This document shows positions 16,576 through 23,994 of a DNA stretch of 64,000 bases, piece after piece; the stretch's first letter is position 1; every line of letters begins with the position of its first letter. The position numbers were made by a program, and so were the translations under genes. The DNA is from CAYJFG01 sp051881695. GTDB taxonomy: Bacteria > Bacillota > Clostridia > Oscillospirales > Acutalibacteraceae. Under the pieces are notes generated by a model. The model saw nothing but the letters and a program-made list of their open reading frames with translations. It made no database searches and was not told where the DNA came from. Location of the stretch: positions 1 through 64,000 of the forward strand of contig JBJEQJ010000040.1 in the NCBI GenBank assembly GCA_051881695.1. The letters run 5' to 3'.

Positions 16576-17699
16576 TGAGTAAATTTGTATACTTTGATAA
16601 TACTGTCTTTCCTAAAGACAGCGGTTTTTTTATGCCTGCGGAGTTTTCTCCTCACTTTGCCACCGTTATGATATGGCCGGAAAGACCGGGTTCGTGGCCT
16701 TTTAAGGCTAAAAAGGCTGAAAAGGTATTTACGCAGATAATAAAAGAAATAGCTGGATTTGAAAAAATGATAGTACTTGCAAGCGAAAAAAAGCTTGAGC
16801 ATGCAAAGCAAATGTTATGCGGTGTAGATAATGTTTCTGTTTTAAAAATAAATTCAGACGATGCGTGGGCGCGCGACACTGCCCCAACCTTTGTTAAGAA
16901 TAAATCGGGTGAAATACGGGGAATAGACTGGTGCTTCAACGCTTGGGGCGGAGAATATGACGGACTTTACGCCTCTTGGGAAAATGACGACAAAATAGCG
17001 AAGGAGCTTTGTAAGACCCTTGACATTCCCTGCTACAATGCACACCCCTTTGTGCTTGAGGGAGGCTCAATTCATTCAGACGGAGAGGGAACGCTTTTAG
17101 TAACAGAAGCCTGCCTTTTAAGCGAGGGGAGAAATCCAGACCTTACAAAAAATGCAATAGAAAGCAACTTGAAAAATTATCTCGGCGCAGAAAAGGTTAT
17201 ATGGCTTCCGCATGGAATATATAACGATGAAACTAACGAGCACGTTGACAATGTGTGTGCCTTTATTTCTCCTTCACAGGTGGTTCTTGCGTGGACAGAC
17301 GATAAAACAGACCCGCAGTACCAAATGTCCGAAGCGTGCTTAAAGGTGCTTGAAAACAGCACAGACGCAAAGGGAAGACACTTTAAGGTGCATAAGCTGC
17401 CGATACCTGAAAACCCGGTGTGTGTGCAGAAAAGCGACCTTAAAGGCTATGAGTTTGAACCGGGAGAAGATAAAAGAGAAGCAGGCGAGCGTTTGGCGGC
17501 TTCTTATGTTAATTTTTATTTCTGCAACGGAGCTGTTCTATTGCCGCAGTTCGGCGGGAATAACGAAAAAAGCGATAAGCTTGCTCTTGAGATAATGCAA
17601 ACCCTTTGCGAAAACAGAGAGATTATTCCTATTTATGCCGGAGATATAATTTTAGGCGGAGGAAATATACACTGTATAACTCAGCAAATACCTCTCTAG
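16575..17699 (+). CDS. aguA: Agmatine deiminase
   Basis: The 374-residue peptidyl-arginine-deiminase-family enzyme hydrolyses agmatine to N-carbamoylputrescine and ammonia. Diagnostic segments are MPAEFSPH, the DDAWARDTAPTF motif, FNAWGGEYDG, LEGGSIHSDGEGT and the catalytic Cys367 in GGGNIHCITQQ at the C-terminus. The length is typical. It is coupled to nspC by a 1-base overlap and followed 125 bp later by the amidase that completes putrescine formation. Confidence 0.96.
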   Translation: MSKFVYFDNTVFPKDSGFFMPAEFSPHFATVMIWPERPGSWPFKAKKAEKVFTQIIKEIAGFEKMIVLASEKKLEHAKQMLCGVDNVSVLKINSDDAWARDTAPTFVKNKSGEIRGIDWCFNAWGGEYDGLYASWENDDKIAKELCKTLDIPCYNAHPFVLEGGSIHSDGEGTLLVTEACLLSEGRNPDLTKNAIESNLKNYLGAEKVIWLPHGIYNDETNEHVDNVCAFISPSQVVLAWTDDKTDPQYQMSEACLKVLENSTDAKGRHFKVHKLPIPENPVCVQKSDLKGYEFEPGEDKREAGERLAASYVNFYFCNGAVLLPQFGGNNEKSDKLALEIMQTLCENREIIPIYAGDIILGGGNIHCITQQIPL

Positions 17700-17824
17700 C
17701 GAAATTACCCGTCATAGTTTGAATTAAAAGCTGCTTTTTATGTAGCAGGCGGCGAAGCTGACTGAGTATTTATATCGGCGCAGCGATAAATTTTCCTTAC
17801 AACTTTTTATAGGAGAGTGTCATT

Positions 17825-18703
17825 ATGAGAAATGTAACGGTTGCGGCAGTGCAGATGAGATGCACCGCTGACGTTTTCGAAAATATAAATAGGGCGGACG
17901 CACTTTTAAGGCAGGCGGCGGAAAAGGGTGCAAATATTATTTTACTGCCGGAGCTTTTTGAACGCCATTATTTTTGTCAGGAAAGGCGTTATGATTACTA
18001 CGATTTTGCAAGCTGTGCAGAGGATAACGAAGCAGTAAAGCATTTTCAATCTGTTGCAAAAGAGCTTTCAGTTGTTATTCCGGTCAGCTTTTATGAAAAG
18101 GACGGTAACAGTTTTTTTAACTCAGTTGCAGTTATAGACGCTGACGGAAAGCTTTTGGGAATATACAGAAAAACTCATATTCCCGATGACCATTATTACC
18201 AGGAGAAATTCTATTTCGTTCCAGGAGATACGGGATTTAAAACCTTTAAAACAAAATATGCTCAAATAGGCATTGGTATATGCTGGGACCAGTGGTTTCC
18301 CGAAACAGCAAGAGCCCTTGTGCTAAACGGCGCAGAGCTTATTTTTTACCCTACGGCAATTGGCTCAGAGCCGATTCTTGAGTGCGACAGTATGCCTCAT
18401 TGGCGGCGATGTATGCAGGGACATTCCGCCGCAAATATTATTCCGGTAATTGCCTCAAACAGAGTAGGCAGGGAAGAGGTGCTTCCCTGTGAAGAAAACG
18501 GAGGACAAAAATCCTCGCTTGTTTTTTACGGCTCGTCTTTTATTACAGACGAAACAGGCGGCATAATAGAGCAGGCAGGCAGAGAAGAAGAAACGGTGAT
18601 TACAGCGCAGTTTAACTTGGATAATATCGCAAAAAACAGACAAAGCTGGGGAATATTCAGAGACCGTCGTCCCGATTGTTACAGGATAATTACAGAAAAA
18701 TAG
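17825..18703 (+). CDS. aguB: N-carbamoylputrescine amidase
   Basis: The 292-residue nitrilase-superfamily enzyme has its Glu-Lys-Cys triad visible: E43 in LLPELFE, K116 in YRKTHIP, and C153 in GICWDQWFPE. The DDHYYQEKFYFVPGD segment is characteristic of AguB. It hydrolyses N-carbamoylputrescine to putrescine, CO2 and ammonia. It is the last gene of the polyamine operon, preceded by aggaga and followed by a terminator. Confidence 0.95.
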   Translation: MRNVTVAAVQMRCTADVFENINRADALLRQAAEKGANIILLPELFERHYFCQERRYDYYDFASCAEDNEAVKHFQSVAKELSVVIPVSFYEKDGNSFFNSVAVIDADGKLLGIYRKTHIPDDHYYQEKFYFVPGDTGFKTFKTKYAQIGIGICWDQWFPETARALVLNGAELIFYPTAIGSEPILECDSMPHWRRCMQGHSAANIIPVIASNRVGREEVLPCEENGGQKSSLVFYGSSFITDETGGIIEQAGREEETVITAQFNLDNIAKNRQSWGIFRDRRPDCYRIITEK

Positions 18704-18704
18704 C

Positions 18705-18763
18705 TAATTTCAGCAAGCGCAGGAGTGTATGAGAAATCTATATGCCCTGCGCTTGAAATTTTT
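18705..18763 (+). terminator. Intrinsic terminator of the polyamine operon
   Basis: aatttc...aagcgcagg pairs with cctgcgctt-gaaatt, followed by T-rich sequence, directly after the aguB stop codon. Confidence 0.8.
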
Positions 18764-19147
18764 GCAGTATTTTCCTTTTAACTTTAAAATTATATGGTAA
18801 CACCGGCTTTTTTCTGCTCTCTATAGATAAATGTTGATAAAAATTCAAATAGAGTAAGAGATTATTCGTAAATTATACATAATTGAAAGAGATTAATATA
18901 TATGATATAGTTATAAGAGTTATAAATATAGATATATTTTACAGGTTGAAGTGAAAAAATTTCTCGATACATCATTGCTAAAAAGATTGAAAAAGCAACA
19001 TTAAATTACAGGGAGGCGAAGCTGAAACAAAATAAATGATGTATAAAAAGCAAGCTACGGTGAAGGAGTAAAAAGGAGAGGAGGTTTATTTTTTTATCAT
19101 AAAAAATAATGGCACGAATAGTATTAAAAAGGGCGGTTAATTGTAAA
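18764..19147 (+). other. Spacer with a possible structured leader
   Basis: I see no gene here. ATACATCATT (18967-18976) is perfectly complementary to AATGATGTAT (19035-19044), enclosing a ttgct/agcaa hairpin and the phrase ggaggcgaagctga. This could be the 5' leader of the DUF6514-like gene. I do not recognise a riboswitch class. Confidence 0.35.
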
Positions 19148-19432
19148 ATGAAAAAATACATATCTTCTACAGAAAGAGAAACGTATATTTATGAGGTAAT
19201 ATACAGTACTTCGTCAAATTGCGGGAAAGACGAAAATTCCGGATACGGTATAATGATATATAAAGAAGGCTGTAAGCATTCAAAAAGTATTGCGTTTTTA
19301 TACAGAGCAGAAAATGTAACTCAAAGTGAAGAGTATATAAATTTTATTGTAAAGCTTCTGGCTGAAAATAATGTACTTCCTGTTCATGCACAGGATATAA
19401 TCTGCGAGCTGTTAAACGAATATCCGCAGTAA
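19148..19432 (+). CDS. Small DUF6514-like protein
   Basis: This protein of about 94 residues starts at the ATG at 19148 (MKKYISSTERE). An in-frame ATG at 19109 would add 13 basic residues but lies 25 bp from the nearest good ribosome binding site. The C-terminal phrase LLAENNVLPVHAQDIICELL and the YGIMIY strand recall DUF6514, a small clostridial family of unknown function. It is soluble with no signal peptide. It is monocistronic, between the polyamine operon and the cell-wall hydrolase. Confidence 0.55.
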   Translation: MKKYISSTERETYIYEVIYSTSSNCGKDENSGYGIMIYKEGCKHSKSIAFLYRAENVTQSEEYINFIVKLLAENNVLPVHAQDIICELLNEYPQ

Positions 19433-19642
19433 GATATGCTGTTTTTCATTTTGATAATACTATTTGTATAGAAAAGAACAGAAATTACATTTTTGTTATA
19501 ATTTCTGTTTTTATGTAAAAAAATATTAAAACCCTTAAAAATCGCCGAGATAAGACGCTTATAGATATTTTCTGAAATCGAATAAATCTTGCACAGATTA
19601 TTTATAAAATTTTATGCAAGTTGCTTTTATTTTCCTTTTCTC
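19433..19642. other. AT-rich spacer
   Basis: I see no gene here. An inverted-looking segment (acagaaattac...gtaatttctgt-like, about 19478-19512) may serve as the terminator of the preceding gene. Confidence 0.35.
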
Positions 19643-19671
19643 TTGAAATTACAGTGTGTATATGTTAGACT
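19643..19671 (+). promoter_or_regulatory. Promoter of the NlpC/P60 gene
   Basis: TTGAAA at 19643-19648 and TAGACT at 19666-19671 with a 17-bp spacer. The 5' UTR would be about 120 nt. Confidence 0.55.
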
Positions 19672-19688
19672 GTAACCGAATTGTTACA
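19671..19688 (+). promoter_or_regulatory. Inverted repeat at the NlpC/P60 transcription start
   Basis: TGTAAC-cgaatt-GTTACA is a perfect 6-bp inverted repeat exactly where transcription should begin, so it may be an operator. No regulator gene is adjacent. Confidence 0.4.
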
Positions 19689-19800
19689 ACTGTAATTGCG
19701 CTGTTATATCTGTCTGAGTTGCCTGCGGTTACAAGTAAACAATTTTAAAATATCGAGTATATCAAAGCATTTGTGAACGGAAAAATAGGAGGTTATAAAA

Positions 19801-21618
19801 ATGCACAAGAAAATAAAGGTGACAATTTCTTTGTTGCTTTCATTGATTATGCTGTGTACCGTACTTGTTGTAGGGTCAACTGCAGCGTTTGCGGCATCGT
19901 CAACAGGTGTCGGACTTTCTGCACATTGTTTAAATGCCTACAACGAGGGTTGGGATTATGTCTGGGGCGGTTCTTCGCCCGGTGCAGTAGACTGCTCAGG
20001 ACTGATTTACTCCTACAATGGTGTTGGCGGAAACAGAGTAGATATGCTTTCGTCATCTGGCGAATGGGGCTATGTTTCTAACGGTATTCCGAGAGTACAC
20101 GGTCTTGGACTTCACAAGCCCGGTCACGTCGGTGTATATGTCGGCGGCGGAATGGCTATAGACGCAAGAAGCTCTTACTACGATATGTGCTATTCATCGG
20201 TATATGAATTAAGCTGGGTTGAATGGTTCAAAATCTACGGTGTAGAATATCCTACAAAGGGTTGGGTTCGTTACAACGGCGACTCTTTCTATTACGAAAA
20301 GGGTCAGTATATTGTAAACACAACCAGAACCTTTGACGGTGTTACTTACACCTTTGGCTCGGACGGTGCATCAGACATAGCACCGCCGGAAAGTGAATTT
20401 AAAGCAACTGATTATTCCTCCGGCAGTATAAGCTCTTCGGGCAGCTCGGGCAATACGTCGGGAACATCAAAATTGATAAAGATTGGCTCTCAGGGTGAAA
20501 AGGTTGAAAAAATCCAGAAGCAGCTAAAATCTTTAGGTTATTTTGAAGATGATGTTACAGGATATTTTGGTACATACACAGAAAAATGCATAAAGGCATT
20601 CCAGAAAGCTGCAAAAATTGAGGTAGACGGTATTGTAGGTCAAGAAACAATGGACGCACTCTTTGCAGATGATGCTCCGAAGAAGAGCAAGAATACTAAC
20701 GACAGCAAGCCTTCAGAGCAGCCGGAAGCTAAGCCTACTGATGCTCCTGAGCAGGAAACAGCACAAACACAGGAGCCGCAACAGGATACAACAGTAGAAG
20801 CAGCAGATGAAGCTTCTGATGAGCAGGCTGAGATGCCTGCAGAGGAAGAAACACAAGTCCCGACAGAAGAGGAAACTGAAGCTCCTACAAAAGCTCCTAC
20901 TGAGCCGCCGACAGAAGCTCCTACAGAGGATCCGTACAAAGACCTTCTTGCAATGGGCGGACACGGAGATAAGGTTGTAAAGCTTCAGCAAAGACTTACA
21001 GAGCTTGGCTACTACTCAGCAGCTATCTCCGGCGAGTTTGATGAAGAAACCTTAAATGCGCTCAAGGCTTATTATGAAGCGTCAGAGCTTCAGCCGCTTG
21101 ATTATATGTCAGACAATGCTTTTGAAGCCTTAATGTCAGACAATGCAATTTCAAGCGCAGATTATGAGGAAATGAAGCTTAGCTACGAGGGCTACAGCGT
21201 AGAGTCCCTGCAGACGAGTCTTGTAAGCTTAGGTTATCTTAACCAGGCAGATGCATCAGGCGAAATAGACGATAAAACCACATCGGCAATAATGGTAGCA
21301 CAATCTAACTTTGAGATGGAGGTTACCGGCGAGGCTGACAAGGAATTCTTAGACGCAATCGACAAACAGACAACGCAGGAGGCTGCAGCTTCTGTTCAAA
21401 AGATTGTTAAGACTTCACCGGACAAAGCGTTGTCACCGGCTAAAAGCAATGTGTTTGAAGCAGTTTCTTACACTCCGGATACTGAAAGTAACTACAATAT
21501 GCTTTTAATAATAGCAGCAATTATGTCAGTTCTTTCATTGGCAGGACTCATTGTTTACCTAAAAAGCAGAAAATCTGCCGTTAAAGCAGGCTCAGGTGAA
21601 AAACCAAGATATAAATAA
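19801..21618 (+). CDS. Membrane-anchored NlpC/P60 peptidoglycan hydrolase with PG-binding repeats
   Basis: The 605-residue protein has a signal peptide (about 1-32) and an NlpC/P60 cysteine peptidase domain (about 35-150) with catalytic C65 in VDCSGLIY and H109 in KPGHVGVYVG. A first peptidoglycan-binding module (about 222-280) includes GYFEDDVTGYFG. A long Pro/Thr/Glu linker (about 300-375) precedes two more PG-binding-like modules (about 380-430 and 465-520). One transmembrane helix (about 563-585) and a basic tail close it. It should cut cell-wall stem peptides while tethered to the membrane. The linker would span the wall. It has its own promoter and RBS (ataggagg). Confidence 0.88.
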   Translation: MHKKIKVTISLLLSLIMLCTVLVVGSTAAFAASSTGVGLSAHCLNAYNEGWDYVWGGSSPGAVDCSGLIYSYNGVGGNRVDMLSSSGEWGYVSNGIPRVHGLGLHKPGHVGVYVGGGMAIDARSSYYDMCYSSVYELSWVEWFKIYGVEYPTKGWVRYNGDSFYYEKGQYIVNTTRTFDGVTYTFGSDGASDIAPPESEFKATDYSSGSISSSGSSGNTSGTSKLIKIGSQGEKVEKIQKQLKSLGYFEDDVTGYFGTYTEKCIKAFQKAAKIEVDGIVGQETMDALFADDAPKKSKNTNDSKPSEQPEAKPTDAPEQETAQTQEPQQDTTVEAADEASDEQAEMPAEEETQVPTEEETEAPTKAPTEPPTEAPTEDPYKDLLAMGGHGDKVVKLQQRLTELGYYSAAISGEFDEETLNALKAYYEASELQPLDYMSDNAFEALMSDNAISSADYEEMKLSYEGYSVESLQTSLVSLGYLNQADASGEIDDKTTSAIMVAQSNFEMEVTGEADKEFLDAIDKQTTQEAAASVQKIVKTSPDKALSPAKSNVFEAVSYTPDTESNYNMLLIIAAIMSVLSLAGLIVYLKSRKSAVKAGSGEKPRYK

Positions 21619-21619
21619 T

Positions 21620-21914
21620 TAATCGCTTTAGCAACACTTATCTGAATCACACAGGTAAAACGGATTTGACAGCTCCGCTTTCCTGTGTGTTTTTCTATGT
21701 ATCCGGTTGCCCGGAAGAAGTCATCATAATATTCTTTCGAGCAACCTTTAATGAAGATGTGGCAGTGACGCTCATCATTTTCATCGGTAATATAAATCCG
21801 TTCCGCAAAGGTATGTATCAGCGTTACAAGCACATCGGGTGCGGCGTTTTCATTATACTTTCCGAAGGACAGCAACCGTTCCTTTATTTCTTCAATATCA
21901 CGGATAGCGTACAT
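21620..21914 (-). pseudogene. Remnant of a site-specific recombinase C-terminus
   Basis: A minus-strand frame of about 100 codons reads IEEIKERLLSFGKYNENAAP, then VLVTLIHTFAERIYITDEND and HCHIFIKG. That resembles the C-terminal part of large serine recombinases found on clostridial mobile elements. There is no catalytic resolvase domain, and the downstream part loses similarity. I read it as the scar of a lost mobile element beside the SipW/TasA cluster. Similarity is by eye only. Confidence 0.45.
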
Positions 21915-21995
21915 CTGACTTTGTCTGTTCTCCTCTAATCATCCGTTTTTATTCGCATATTTAACAAGTTTCTAAACTTTCTAAGTCCAAAAGTG

Positions 21996-22024
21996 TTGAT
22001 TTTTTCAAAACAGTAGTATATAAT
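21996..22024 (+). promoter_or_regulatory. Sigma-A promoter of the riboswitch-SipW/TasA transcript
   Basis: TTGATT at 21996-22001 and TATAAT at 22019-22024, spacer 17 bp. Transcription would start near 22031, right at the aptamer. Confidence 0.75.
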
Positions 22025-22035
22025 ACAATAAAAAA

Positions 22036-22124
22036 TATATTATGTAAAGTTATCGAAAGATTGCGGCACAATGCTATGGGGCTAAAACAAATAAATCTCT
22101 TTGTCATGCTTGCCAGGTTGTAGT
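22036..22124 (+). promoter_or_regulatory. c-di-GMP-I (GEMM)-like riboswitch aptamer
   Basis: The core follows the GEMM-I layout: GTAAA (GCAAA in the consensus), a hairpin with a GAAA tetraloop (gttatc-gaaa-gattgc, 22049-22064), then GGCACAATGCTATGGGGCTAA (GGACGCAAAGC-N-GGxCUAA in the consensus), a variable stem, and TCATGCTTGCCAGGTTG, the typical 3' receptor strand. By my alignment the ligand-contacting G (22044) and stacking A are retained. Some positions depart from consensus (TAAA for CAAA, CACAAT for CGCAAA). It lies directly after a promoter and its 3' strand overlaps a terminator stem. Confidence 0.7.
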
Positions 22125-22155
22125 TTTTTGAAAAATTGCAACCTATTTTTTGTTT
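22115..22155 (+). terminator. Riboswitch expression-platform terminator
   Basis: aggttgtagttttt (22115-22128) pairs with aaaaattgcaacct (22131-22144), with the innermost pairs open as the loop. A T tract follows (22146-22157). The left arm is also the 3' strand of the aptamer, so ligand binding should compete with termination. Confidence 0.8.
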
Positions 22156-22269
22156 TTTCGGTTTTTTAATATTAGTTTTGTATATGTAACTTTTTGCAAT
22201 CACTTGATTTTTCACTAAATGCAGAGCGAAATTATTGTAAAAATTAGTCATATTTTTTTTAAAAAAGTA

Positions 22270-22300
22270 TTGACTTATTCACCTAATATATATATATTAG
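22270..22300 (+). promoter_or_regulatory. Possible second promoter with AT palindrome before sipW
   Basis: TTGACT (22270-22275) and TATATT (22293-22298) are 17 bp apart. An 18-bp palindrome CTAATATATATATATTAG (22283-22300) covers the -10. If used, it would bypass the riboswitch. Confidence 0.5.
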
Positions 22301-22334
22301 TATTTTATAATTAGAAATTAAAGGGGTTTTTGAA

Positions 22335-23027
22335 ATGAATGGTGAAAAACAAACATCAACACTTGGGCACCGAATATTGACAGGGGTTGGAATTGCACTG
22401 TGTGTGGTTTTGGTTCCGATCCTGATTATCAACTGCACTCTGCTTATAAAGGGATGGACAAACAAGGACGAGGTTCCCTCGCTTTTCGGTTATGCGCCTA
22501 TGATTGTCCTTACCGATTCAATGGTGGGTAACAATGAAGACAATTTCAGCGGCGGCGACCTGATTTTTGTTAAAACGGTTAAAGCCGAGGATGTTAAAAA
22601 AGGCGATGTTATTTCGTTTTTTGACCCTGCCGGCAACGGCACCTCCATTACCTCCCACCGCGTTGTGGATATTATAAACGAGGGCGGCAAAATCTCCTTC
22701 AAAACAAAGGGTGATAACAACAATACCGAGGACAAGCTCCTCGTTCCCGCCGAGAATTTGGCTGGTGTTTATACCGGCTTTAAAATTGCGGGTGCCGGAC
22801 AGGTTGCGATGTTTATGCAAACCCCTTGGGGGCTGATTATTTGCGTTGTTGTTCCTATTATTTTGCTTATCGGCTGGGATGCTGTTCGCCGTGCAAGATA
22901 TAACAAAAAGCACAAGGAGGATAAGGACGCTCTGCTTGCCGAGCTTGAAGAGCTGCGCCGGCTTAAAGCGGAGAAGCCCGAACCCCAAGCCGATACCTCT
23001 GCGGAGGAAACCGCTGACAGTGTGTGA
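22335..23027 (+). CDS. sipW: SipW-type signal peptidase I (first copy)
   Basis: The 230-residue membrane protein has an N-terminal helix (about 12-38) and the nucleophile S62 in LTDSMVG. His108 in TSHRVV sits where ordinary bacterial type I peptidases have lysine. The Ser/His pair marks the ER/archaeal-like SipW class that processes TasA-type fibre proteins. A second helix (about 158-180) and a charged, coiled cytoplasmic tail follow (KKHKEDKDALLAELEELRR). It heads the fibre-like gene cluster. The ribosome binding site aaagggg is 8 bp upstream, and the c-di-GMP-like riboswitch lies about 180 bp upstream. Confidence 0.85.
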   Translation: MNGEKQTSTLGHRILTGVGIALCVVLVPILIINCTLLIKGWTNKDEVPSLFGYAPMIVLTDSMVGNNEDNFSGGDLIFVKTVKAEDVKKGDVISFFDPAGNGTSITSHRVVDIINEGGKISFKTKGDNNNTEDKLLVPAENLAGVYTGFKIAGAGQVAMFMQTPWGLIICVVVPIILLIGWDAVRRARYNKKHKEDKDALLAELEELRRLKAEKPEPQADTSAEETADSV

Positions 23028-23062
23028 TAAGGCACAGCTTATTGTTTGTAGTTTTTTATGAT

Positions 23063-23132
23063 AGTTCTGCCCGTGGGCACACATGGGCTTGATAGCTATT
23101 TATATTTTTGTTGCCCGTTGTCGGGCGGAACT
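23063..23132 (+). promoter_or_regulatory. Structured intergenic leader of the first TasA-like gene
   Basis: AGTTCTGCCCG (23063-23073) can pair over all 11 positions with CGGGCGGAACT (23122-23132). A competing local hairpin GCCCG-ttgt-CGGGC uses the same right arm. It lies just before the ribosome binding site of the next gene and may control mRNA processing or translation. Confidence 0.4.
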
Positions 23133-23161
23133 AATAAAGTTCAGAAAGGAAATGATTCATT

Positions 23162-23824
23162 ATGAAGAAAAACAAAATGATGCGTCTTGCTTCTGTTTTG
23201 CTCGTAGCAGTCATTCTTACTACCTGCGCAATCAGCGGCACATTCGCAAAGTACGTAACAAGCGGTAACGGATTTGATTCAGCAAGAGTTGCTAAATTCG
23301 GTGTTACCGTAACCGGAACTGCTGATACCTTTAAAGAAACTTACGCAAAGGATGACGAAGGCTTTACCTTAGCTGCAAATACCGTAGTTTCTACTAAAGA
23401 TGTTGTTGCTCCGGGTACTTCAGGTTCCATGGCCGCTTTCACACTTGCAGGCACACCCGAGGTTGCCGTAAGGGTTACATTTGACGGCACATTAGAACTC
23501 GGCGACAAGTGGGTAGACTCAGACTCCGCTTATTATTGCCCCATCGAGGTTACTGTTGGCTCTACAACTTTCAAGGGCACAGATTATGCTTCTGCCGACT
23601 TATTTGAGGCTGCAGTTAATGATGAAATTGCCGGTTACTCTAATGATTATGCAGCAAACACAGATTTAAGCACTATCGGTGCGGATGCTCCTGCAATTTC
23701 TTGGGAATGGGCATTCGAAGGCAACGATGACGCTAAGGATACATATCTCGGTGACCAGGCCGCTGCCGACAATGCCGCTGAGATTTCTCTTGATGTTACT
23801 GCTACCGTAACCCAGATCGACTAA
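23162..23824 (+). CDS. TasA/camelysin-like secreted fibre protein
   Basis: The 220-residue protein has a SipW-type signal peptide: a hydrophobic stretch (about 9-26) ending SGTFAKYVTSG, followed by FDSARVAKFGVTV, the usual mature N-terminus of TasA/CalY-family proteins. It has W181-E-W-A-F-E-G-N-D near the C-terminus and ends VTATVTQID, another family habit. Related proteins form extracellular fibres or matrix. It follows a SipW peptidase and is the likeliest major subunit. A strong hairpin follows, separating it from the downstream genes. The ribosome binding site gaaagga is good. Confidence 0.75.
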   Translation: MKKNKMMRLASVLLVAVILTTCAISGTFAKYVTSGNGFDSARVAKFGVTVTGTADTFKETYAKDDEGFTLAANTVVSTKDVVAPGTSGSMAAFTLAGTPEVAVRVTFDGTLELGDKWVDSDSAYYCPIEVTVGSTTFKGTDYASADLFEAAVNDEIAGYSNDYAANTDLSTIGADAPAISWEWAFEGNDDAKDTYLGDQAAADNAAEISLDVTATVTQID

Positions 23825-23868
23825 TTCAAGCTAAATTAAACAGAACGCTTTATATTAAAGTGTAATTA

Positions 23869-23898
23869 CATACGAGGGTGTGTGTCCACCCTCGTATG
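23869..23898 (+). terminator. Strong hairpin after the first TasA-like gene
   Basis: catacgagggtg (23869-23880) pairs perfectly with caccctcgtatg (23887-23898). No clean T run follows, so it may be a partial terminator or a 3'-end stabiliser that keeps the first subunit in excess. Confidence 0.6.
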
Positions 23899-23994
23899 CT
23901 TGAATTTCTGCTTTTAAAAGCATAGAAATTAAGTTTTTACTCCTTTGTTTTCAAAAGCAAAAATCAATATTCTGTAAAAAAGGAGGAGTGACAA

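Noticed and set aside
21961..22251. 96-codon minus-strand frame
   Set aside because: It lies over the promoter, riboswitch and terminator and is AT-biased lysine/asparagine-rich sequence.
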